Positions 33,581-43,666 of a stretch of 64,000 nucleotides of DNA are shown here, piece by piece; position 1 is the first letter of the stretch, and every line of letters starts with the position of its first letter. Made by a program: the position numbers and the translations under genes. Origin of the DNA: Corinectria fuckeliana (taxonomy: Eukaryota > Ascomycota > Sordariomycetes > Hypocreales > Nectriaceae); contig WPDH01000151.1 of assembly GCA_019137255.1 (NCBI GenBank), forward strand, positions 1-64,000, written 5' to 3'. A model generated the notes under the pieces. It was given only the letters and a program-made list of their open reading frames with translations. It was not told the DNA's origin and did not search any database.

Positions 33581-35000
33581 GGTGGATGGATGGACGATGG
33601 AGGGTCGGATTCAGTGACGAGCAGCGACTGCGGATTCCGTGAGATGGGAGAAAGGATCGATCACAAGGTTCAGGCAGCGTATTTGCCGTTGGTGAGCCTT
33701 TGTAAATGACGACGAATGGGAGAGGGAATGTCGAGCATGCCAGCGCCACGATGCAAAACCTGGGGAATAGGAACAGACGTTGGGCGTTGGAAGCTGAAGC
33801 TGGAGCTTGCAACCGGGCCGTTTGTGTTTTATTGGGATTTGCAGTGGGCTTTGCTTTTCCTTGGACCCGACGAGCCCGAAGCCGATGAGGGTAAGTAAAA
33901 GTAGTAGCAGTAGTAGTGAGACCTGACGAATGATGGTCGCGTTGCCTGAGAAAACAGGATTGAAGCTGGTAGGTGCTCCGCGAGTACGAGGTACAGAAGG
34001 AGGACTCGGGAGAATCGACCTTGAGGGGGGAATTGCAGCACCTTCCAAAGTCGCCACCAGCAACCTAGAAAGCTTGGAGAAATAACAACGACGATACCGA
34101 GGGGAGAAGGGACAAAGGACAACTTAAGGTACAAAGGAATTTGGACGAATGAGCCAAGGGGACATATACGACACATACACGAAGGCAAGGGCACGATCCG
34201 AACCCGTGAACTGGAGAGTAGTTATTCTGTCGACTGCACAAACACAAATCGTCGTGCAAGAGCAACGGCGATAAGTAACAGGTGATCCTTGAATGGGCGT
34301 CTTATCTCTCTCCGATCCACCCTTGTGCAAGCTAGCTCGTGATCCCTCCATCACACCCTGCACGAGTTTAGTGCCACTGCCGCTCGTCGCGCGTGCTCCG
34401 TCGCTCTGGGGGGATAACGTCATCTTGCACTGCCGGGGGTCGACACTTGGACATCTTCTGCATCTTCATCTTGGTACCACGACCACCGGCTTTGTGGTCT
34501 GGTGTTTTCCTAAGAAATAATAGGCTGACATACTAGTATCACAGCACTAAAGTTTCACAAGGTTAACCGATTTTTCCAGGCGTGGTAGGCCCCACAATGC
34601 TCTGAGTCTAGATGATCGGAGACGGAGTGCAGCATCTTTTTCCAAGGTGCATGGCATAATGTGTCGGTTCGTACATCCGCTACCCTAGACCACCCATAAT
34701 CTCCCCGGATCTCGGCAAAACAAATCTTCCGACATATCTCAAATCGCTGCCCACGTTCAGCTGGTCTGTGCGCTTCGCCTGCGGCTGACGATACAAGCTG
34801 TAGCCTTGTCATCAAGCTTCAACCTCATCGCAACCCCATCCACCAAGCCAGCCGACTCTTCGCCATCTCCAATTCCTCATCCCGCCTCCCGCCCTTCCGC
34901 CTTCAACTACTCGTCTCACGCCAGTTGCGCACGCCCTCCTCGATTCCTCTCACATCACACCTCCCTCTCCTTTCGACCCCCGACGGGAGCTCCGCCCAAG
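33581..35000. other. divergent promoter region, VNX1-like / RPT6
   Basis: No gene is seen in 1.4 kb. The region next to RPT6 (about 34800-35000) is C/T-rich and lacks stops in one frame, but has no ATG, so I read it as 5' leader. Confidence 0.55.
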
Positions 35001-36228
35001 ATGGCGCTCGACGAGTACTACCACAACAAGATCGAGGCGATGAAGCTCGAGATCCTCAAGGGTCAGGCCGCCCTCCGCCGACTCGAGGCCCAGCGTAACG
35101 ACTACAACTCCCGTGTGCGACTGTTGCGAGAAGAGCTCGGCCTGTTGCAACAGCCTGGTTCCTATGTCGGTGAGGTCGTCAAGGTCATGAGCACCAAGAA
35201 GATCCTCGTCAAGGTGCACCCAGAAGGCAAATACGGTGCGTCGTCTACCCCCATTGGACTTCATCTCATCTACCCCTCCTAACGGTTCCCTAGTCGTCGA
35301 TGTGTCCGACAGCGTCGACATCTCCAAGCTCACCCCCGGCAAGCGAGTCACCCTCCTGTCCGACAGCTACAAGCTCGAGAAGATGCTCCCCTCATCCGTC
35401 GACCCCCTCGTCTCCCTCATGATGGTGGAGAAGGTCCCCGACAGCACATACGACATGATTGGTGGCCTGGACCAACAGATCAAGGAAATCAAGGAAGTCA
35501 TTGAGCTCGGCCTCAAGCACCCCGAGCTCTTCGAGTCGCTCGGTATCGCACAACCCAAGGGCGTCCTGCTGTATGGCCCCCCCGGTACCGGAAAGACCCT
35601 TCTGGCGCGAGCTGTCGCCCACCACACTGCCTGCAAGTTCATTCGAGTATCGGGATCCGAGTTGGTGCAGAAGTACATTGGTGAGGGTAGCCGAATGGTC
35701 CGAGAGCTCTTCGTCATGGCTCGAGAGCACGCGCCGTCCATCATCTTCATGGACGAGATCGACAGCATTGGTTCCTCACGAGTTGAAGGCTCTTCGGGTG
35801 GTGATTCGGAAGTTCAGCGAACCATGCTTGAGCTATTGAACCAGCTCGACGGCTTCGAGCCCACCAAGAACATCAAGGTCATCATGGCCACGAATCGTCT
35901 CGACATCCTTGACCCCGCCCTCCTGCGACCTGGCCGCATCGACCGCAAGATCGAGTTCCCCCCGCCCAGCGTCGAGGCCCGAGCCGACATTCTCCGCATC
36001 CACAGCCGCAAGATGAACCTCACCCGCGGCATCAACCTGAACAAGATCGCCGAGAAGATGAACGGCTGCTCCGGCGCCGAGCTCAAGGGCGTGTGCACAG
36101 AGGCCGGCATGTACGCGCTGCGCGAGCGGAGAGTCCACGTAACCCAGGAGGACTTCGAGCTCGCCACCGCCAAGATCCTCAACAAGCACGACGACAAGGA
36201 GGTGGCGCTCGGCAAGCTGTGGAAGTAG
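35001..36228 (+). CDS. RPT6: 26S proteasome regulatory ATPase subunit Rpt6 (S8)
   Basis: Two exons (35001..35235, 35294..36228) give 389 aa, exactly the family length. The 58-nt intron splits a Val codon. A coiled-coil N terminus (MALDEYYHNKIEAMKLEILK) is followed by the OB fold and AAA domain. Walker A GPPGTGKT is at 173-180 and Walker B IIFMDEID at 229-236 with D232-E233. SRH LLRPGRIDRKIEF and a C-terminal tail KEVALGKLWK complete it. VEKVPDSTYDMIGGLDQQIK is specific for Rpt6. It is one of the six ATPases that unfold substrates and open the 20S gate, in nucleus and cytosol. Nothing unusual is seen. Confidence 0.98.
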
Positions 36229-38733
36229 ATTGGGGTTGGGCGGACACGACTTTGTCTTTCTTGTTGTTTCTGCGGCCCCTGGTGCTCACGTCGGGTTTTC
36301 ATAGAAGGGCTGGGACAGCGGGAGAGGAGTTGTAAGGATAGTAAATTGTACCAATATTCGGGCAAGGTTCCTCGTATTGGGGTAAAATCTGGTTCCGTCC
36401 GTGTCCCTGTGCTCAATCGCCTTGTCGAGCCTGCTGCTCCTCGTGTCTACTCTTAAAACTCGGGAGTTTCTTCTCGGCTTTTTCAACAACTTCCGAGACC
36501 AAATAAATTGCTGCATCCTATTCAGAAAAGAGGCCACGCTAATTTGAAGCTGGATCTACGCGCCGAACACCCCTCCTCGATCTAAGCCTCAATGATGAGC
36601 GGTTACCATGCTTCGTAATCACTGGACAAAACAGAAATATAGTCGAAACTTTGCGTGATACCTCACTAAAACAAGTGTTTGCGTTTCATCGAAATAAGTA
36701 GCTCGAACGTGGCGTGTACATCGTATATGAGCTTGCGGGAGGTAAACGGGACTTCACTTTGAGTCTGTTACAAGGAACGTCGGTTGGAAAGGTAGCGAAT
36801 TGTTTCGACTGAAGCATTCTTCTCTTCTCAAGCAGGCTGCTACTCAGACATTGGTAGAAGGCCTTTTCACTTTCAACATCCGTAATTTTGTATTTTGTGA
36901 CGATAATGCAATTTTGCTATTGTCTTCTAGAAGCCTTGAAAAAAGATGAGAAAGATCCTCCGCCACACAATCCTGCTGAGGGGCAGTTGCAATCTCATGG
37001 GAATTATTGACCTGAGGCTGGTGAGGCACGCCTATTATCCAGTGCTTGACCTCGCCATCAAGTCACAACGCCGAGTCCAGCAAAGTGAAGCTCGGATGAA
37101 AATATGACACGACCTCTTCTCACGATACTCGACAACGTGTCCCTGTACCGTACCCGGCTGACCAAACCCAAGAACGGAACCGGGAACCATTCTTGTGACT
37201 CGAAATCGTGGATTCTCCTACGTGGCGGCTGGCCTAGCAATGGTCTAGACCGCTCCTAGGCATCACTACAGTAGCCCCGATTCTCCCGCGACGGAGGGAC
37301 TACGAGTCGGAACGGCGTCTCTCGACGAGACTATGCCCGTATCCATCGGACGGACGCCCACCCCATCGGTCTCGTCGGCTGGACCTTGAAGGCGTATCTC
37401 GGCGAGTCAAGATGCGTCGCCGATTGCACTAGGATGTCCCGCATTCCTCTCGAACAGACGATTCTAGACTCCTAGCATCGCGCACCGGGCTGGTGGGACA
37501 AGAGCGCAGGAGGTGGGTGCGGAACGGCAAAGGTGCCGGCGGAAGGGAGTCTGAGGGCGGAACGATGGTGGTCTGTCTTGCTCAAGCTGTTCTGGGCGCT
37601 GCGAGTAGGACCTCCGCCGTTATAATGGTTCGTTGAAGGTGCTTCGGAGCTTTGTTGTAGATACTTGCGATGAGTCTGGCAATGCGATGGATGTGCTCCG
37701 CGGCTAGGGGCTACAAATGGTCGAGATCGGCTGACTAGTGATTAGGGCTGTTGATACGGGATAACCGGAAGATGGCATTCCTCACAGCCCGAAGCAGTTC
37801 AGACACAAGTCGTTGGATGAGACAACTGTTTTATTTATGGATAAACCTCATGATGGCATGGGATGCGGGCTCGTCAGTCATGAAAACAGTGGAGGATGCC
37901 TTTCGGAAACGGACAGATGTAAGCCAGACTCTGAGGAAGACTTTGTACAGAGGGCATCATGAATCATGAGTTTGAAAGCCCGGTAATCCACACCCAGCCC
38001 AACCAACCCAACGATCTCTGCAGTTGCCTAGCACAGTGCTGAGAGACAGATAGGGCTGTCGATTAGTCACGGACAGATACAAACTAATCTGGGGCGCACG
38101 GGTCTCGAAGCTGGCGTGAAGGAGAGCCCGAATTGCTTCATCGGGCTGGTCATACGATCCCTAGATATCTGGTGCAAGGTGTCGGACGTCTGTGCCCGTC
38201 CATAGTCCTGAGCGGCATGAGACCCGACAGTCTGTCATTCCCCACTGAAAACCATGCCCAGTTGCTCACCGCTGAGTACAATCGTTGAGACCATCTCGCG
38301 ATCACCGAGCTGGGGGCTGTGAGGGGACGGGGAAGGTCGCTGGGGTTTCCGAAGGTGGGCCAAGGCCAACGTTTTGTCTCTCAGCTCAACGCCGTAGTTT
38401 ATCTAATAAGGGACGCAGGGGGCCCCGTCCGGTCGGATGCCGAGGACAACACCGACTTCCACGCCTTCTTCTGCCATCTTACTGAATAGGGGATAGCCAA
38501 ACTTCACTTGTGAGGGCGAGAGGCCACACTTTCATCATGTGGCCGTCGACGCGGCCGGCCTCAACTGATTACATACTATGTAGATAATCCAGCGTAGGCA
38601 GCCGACGGGTGTGTCTCAAACATTCAGCCTTGAGCCTCGAGCCTTAGGTTGACAATGATGATGTTTACATTGACGGACGTCGAGGGGCGCAGGCCGCGTG
38701 GCTTGGAGACGACAAGGCAGAGAACACGGACCC

Positions 38734-38755
38734 GATGATGATGATGATGATGATG
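38734..38755 (+). repeat. (GAT)7 microsatellite
   Basis: Seven uninterrupted GAT units occur in non-coding sequence. Confidence 0.9.
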
Positions 38756-41700
38756 CGCTGTCCGAATGAACTCTCGATCGACAGCGTCTAGATAATCTAG
38801 AACGGCCGAATGCACGGCAATGACGTTGAAGGCGATACACGAGGTGCGCACAGATGGTGTCTCAGCATTCTTGAGCTACCGAGGTGCGTACGTGGAAGAT
38901 TCCACGTCGAAGGATTGTCCCCTCGTTAGGATCCCGGAGATGAATACGACGATCCGGCCGGATGAGTTGCGAGTTATGAGTAGCATGGTTTGACCTGGCT
39001 CAACATGCTGTCCCTGTCGTCTCGTGCTCAGTGTCTGCTTTATGGCCTTCCCGGGATCTCCAAGTTAAGGTTCGCCCTCCTGGGAAGGCTACCATGTAGA
39101 ATCTCGTGGCAGTCACGTCTCTCACGACGATTAATTAATTGCCTGGTGATATCGACACCATCATGTGTCTCCGCTGAGGGCTGCCAAACTGGCGGTAAGG
39201 GATCAAGGGAGAGTTTTAGCGCAAGCTTTGGCGTTCGGGTTACATAGTAGATAGGTACATAGGCCTAGTTGTCCCCACTAGACGGTTCTCACGGAAAATC
39301 TACGGATGCCAGCCGTCTTTGGCTGCAAAACGGTGGGCGCTACTTGATCGAGCCCATTGCAAGCGAAGCCGGAACGGGTGGTCCTACTTACATAGTACCT
39401 ACGGCTAGGATACGGCTGACGGTGGATGACTGAGGCTGGAGGCTTATTACATACGTAGTAGTAAGATTTGCATCGACTCCTAGGCCGGCATGCAGTGCTC
39501 GGGGAAACGGTTACGCGCGTGCAACCCCAGAACGGTGAGCTATGTCATGATCAGGTGGAGATTAGGACGATCTCAGGGTCCAGGCCGTTCGATGGGTTGA
39601 CGGGTCGTGATGGCGACGGGGCGTGTGTGTACCTAGTCCAACGGAGGGAGGAGGACGATGTGCGTGTGAACTGATTCGGGAACCCGTTACTGAGACGGTG
39701 GTTGGATGTATGGACGAATGGCGGGGAAGACTCGGGAGATGCCAAGATGCTTATGAACCGTCGAGGTTGGGTAGCGCGAAGCCAAGCGACAACAATTAGT
39801 TGCTTTCCATGGCTGAAGCGTCTCTTCACCTACGTAGTAGACGTGAAGCTTTTGCTACATACTATGTACGTACGAAGTATCTACAAAGTAGAATGATCTG
39901 ATACCAACACGGTAGTCTAATAATAACTTACTTAAGTGGACTGCTCACGAGCCAGCATTTTGTGCCAACACCGAGATTAAATAATTGACGATTTGGCAAC
40001 TATCCTACATTAGTTGTTAGCCGACCGTTACCAGCAACCCCATATACCAGGACTGTTGCTTTCTTGGCGCATCCACTCTTCGTTTCTCCCCTGGCACGCT
40101 GGCGATTGAGTTTCATTCGGCGTTGAATACTAGGCATGGGGTTCCAGGGGGCGCAGTGTTTTCTTGGGTTGAAGCACTCGCATGGCTACTATCTACTTAT
40201 GTATGTACCATGTACGAATACCATGTACACGAATACAGTGGGTTCCATAGGGGTTGATCCAATGGTCCAGTTGGGATCAGGAGGCGCACTGCCCATAGCA
40301 CAGGTGGTATTACCAGAGCAACGAATGAACCTCTGTATCCCGGTGATTATTGATTATTGTACGGAGTGCAGTGCGCGGTACGGTAACAAAAAGGCCGCAC
40401 ATCTGAGGAGGAAATAGAGGTTGGGAGAGTTTGAGGCGGAGAGCTGTGCTGTGACAGCAAATGGCTGCTTGCTTGGGAACGCCTCCCGGGCCAGAAAGCA
40501 GCCAGAGTCTCAGCTGCTACGTCATGCCGCGCCCCCCATCCCATGGTCCAGTCCAGACTGAGTTCCACCAAATCCCAGGCGCGGCAATCCGCCCCCTTTC
40601 TTACGCTTTGTTTTCGCTTTGCAGCAGCCAGCCGCAGCTTGCCCACGGAGATGAGGGCAATCATGGAGGCAGAGCGGGAGAGACGCAGGCGACGATGGAT
40701 TCAGTCTGAAGGAAGAGAGCTCCGCCGGGCCCGGCTGCGCTCCGGGTTCCGGGGCAGTACAAATGCTATGTGATTGATGGTGGGAGGGTGGGGTGGACAG
40801 AGGGGGGGAAGGGGTGGGGGGAATGGGCAGATGGCTCGGGTTTCGACCTCGATTGTCCGGATTGAGGCAGAAGCGGGACGAGGAGCAAATTGTTGTTTGC
40901 ACAGTTGGGGCCGGAAGTTTGCAAAGTGCAAAGTTGCAAAAGCCCGTGGTTGCGCGGGCTTGCTTCGTTAGTGGTGGTGGTGGTTGACAAGCTGCGGGCC
41001 GGTGACGTTGGGGGAGGGCGCCACCCGCGCCCCTGATTGGCCACGGGTCCGAAGGAGAGCTAGGTTCCTCGCTGCTATAGGCTACAGGGTCTGGCCCCCC
41101 GTCGAAAAGGCGAAGACCCGACCACGGCCACGGGCTTCTGTTGCATCGGTGGTGGACCCTGACGCCTCAATGACGATGGTGGACGGCCCTAACCAAACCC
41201 AGCCCAGAAGGAGCCCAGTTGCAGGGGCAGTTTGCAGGGGGTGGTGCACTGTAGTGTGCGGTGCTGCTCTGGAAGATTGCTTCTAATAATGCTGCTACCC
41301 TTCGAGTGGTAGGTATTACTCTGCTGGCATGGTGACGAATAGGAACACACAACCTGCCAAATTAATGCAATGCGAATAGAAAGAACGGCAGATTGATGAG
41401 CGCTGTGAGCCATCTGCGCATCCCCCCCATCATCTGTCTTCCACCACCCTTTCTAACTTACCTACTAAGTAGTTATTCATCCCTCGGAGCACTGTACATC
41501 ACAACGCGCCCACAACGTGACTTCCATAATTTCTCTTATCCCTCGCCCCATCCTCCTCCGGATACCTATCTATGCCTAAGTATTCGGGGTGCGTTACACT
41601 GCATCCTCTTCAAAAGCCAACCAATCTAACTAGGCCAGGGGAACGAGCGTGATGAGTTCGCAGGCACGAGTTCCACCCCCGTCTCCCCAACGTCGCACTC

Positions 41701-42792
41701 ACAAAACCTCACACTCTCAGCTGTCTCACCACCAAGCAGGTCTCCCGGGCCGGTCCCGACGGTGCGCGAGTTGACGAATGACGATCCTTACTGCACGCGA
41801 CCAAGCACCAGCAGCCTCATCACCCCATTCTCTGTCTATTGTGTGTAGCCCGATACACTAATCTACGCCCAGAGGTCCCCCAAGGGTCAGCTCCGGGGCC
41901 AAGGCGGCAGTCCTACAGGCTACCGTCCTCACCGGGGATCGCTGGGCTGGCAAGCTGGCTTGCGGTGGGCTTGGAGACCGAGAAACCAGAACGAGAACCT
42001 AAAGCACGTCACCATCATCACTCCTGGGCGGTCGAGGCAGCGAGGGGGCTCACTGACTAGAGAGGGAGAGTTGCGTGTGCGCTTCGTAGTCGTAGCAAGC
42101 AGTAAAAGAGCCGAGAAGCACATGCATAACAAAGACTCCTCCTTGACTCCTTGAGATGATGCATCATCAGAACAGACACATTTCCCAATCCTACGCTGGA
42201 TCAGATGAGATGCGTTCTCGACATGGAATTCTGATTGATCCCCTAACTTATCCCCCCCCCCGCGCGCCCCGCTAATTCCCTACATAGCTGTTTGCTTCCT
42301 GGCCGATGCTTACATGCTTTGTACAACCTGGACCCTAAATTTGGGCTTCCTTCTTTAGGCTTGCCAAGCTGCCAATCTCGAAGGCGAAGAAGCGGGAGGG
42401 AACAAGTCGTGGTGTGAGTGAGTCCTAGGTCCAGCAATCCTCCCACTTGAGTCTAGAGGCCCGGTAGTCGCTCTAGAGACCAGAATCAGCGTTGAAACCA
42501 AGCATTAACCTAGCAACCCTGGCAGCCCCACGCGCGCGGTCACGGCCTTCTTGTCCGTTCAGACTCCGCACACCCCTTTTCGTGACGCCCGTTACACGCC
42601 CTCACCGTCTTCTCGCTCCCGCTCCGTTCGGCCACTTTCTTCTTGGGGGTCTTTACGGTATTAGTCGAGATGTCACGCAACCGGGAGACGTGGCGGCGAT
42701 GATTGGCCGTTTCCCGTCTCTTTGACCGATCGGGTCTTTCTGACTCGGTTACAAAGCAAGCTCTGGGTTTGTTGGGTAGAGGGAGGTAGATA

Positions 42793-42810
42793 GAGAGAGA
42801 GAGAGAGAGA
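42793..42810 (+). repeat. (GA)n microsatellite
   Basis: About nine GA units lie roughly 0.87 kb upstream of the phosphatase ATG. Confidence 0.85.
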
Positions 42811-43666
42811 AACATGTAGACAAAGGGAAGGGGAAAGAAAGAGAGCTGAACTCAAGAATTTCCCTTCCATTCGAAAGCGTTCTCAGCATTCAGAGTCTCC
42901 ACCGCGTCATCGTCTGTCAGACGCCACCGCCATCGCCATCGCCATCGCGCTCGCTCATTGTCCGTTGCCCATCGCCCATCGCCTCCGACCCGACGGTTCC
43001 TCAATGCTCAAAGTTCCTGACCATTGATTCGCCTCCTCCGCCACCTCAAATCAGCCCTGGCCTACCCGTTCCTCGGAGTCCCAAGGGTCCAAAGGCGGTG
43101 GTGGTGGTGGTAAACCCCTGGAGAGCAACTTGCAACCCTCCTGCGCCCCCGTCCCCCATCCCGCCCCGTCTTGGCACCGTCACCGTCACCGTCTGTCTCG
43201 TCACGTCACTGTTCTAATTCGGCCACCGTCAAGTGCACCCCCGGCTCCCCTGGACCCCCCCTCCCTTAACGCCCCTAATGCCCATTAAAATACCCCCCTC
43301 TCCCACTGAAAACTGCCCTTAGCTCATCTGCCCCAAGGCTTCTCCAGCGATTCAAGACCCCGCTACCGGCGACTTACGAAGTACCCTTACTTTCTCTTCA
43401 CCCACATCTCATCCATCGATCCCCGTCTCTCATCTCACGTCTCTCTCATCGACCTTTAGTTGAACGGCCCTTCACCCTCAACTCACCTTTCTCGACTCTC
43501 CATCTTCTATTTTCCATCCTCGCTAATTTCTTGGATTCAATCTATATTCTCCATCTTTTCGCAAAACATTGTCCCACCATCATGTCTCTATGAGTCTCTC
43601 TCGCCGACTTCGTACCCGAACCTCCTCGATTCAGATGACGTCGGTCTCGACTCCGCCAACATCGCT

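Larger units (their letters stand above)
36229..43666. other. 7.4-kb interval without supported genes
   Basis: No frame longer than about 130 codons occurs, none has a domain, and frames overlap on both strands. Base composition stays near 50-55% GC, so it is not an AT-rich RIP island. About 37050-38500 has dispersed GC-rich, CGA/CGG-rich sequence that could be an old decayed element. Between 38560 and 40250 there are many TACATAGTA/TACGTAGTA/GTACGTAC near-palindromes. The last 750 nt before 43667 are C/T-rich and look like a long 5' leader of the phosphatase gene. Microsatellites are listed separately. Confidence 0.55.

Noticed and set aside
37050..38500. Possible decayed transposon in the long gap
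   Set aside because: GC-rich fragmentary frames only; no transposase or reverse transcriptase motif and no terminal repeats seen by eye.
43460..43666. 69-residue N-terminal extension of the phosphatase
   Set aside because: The frame is open but begins at a TTG and has no ATG before 43667; the DNA is C/T-rich leader.
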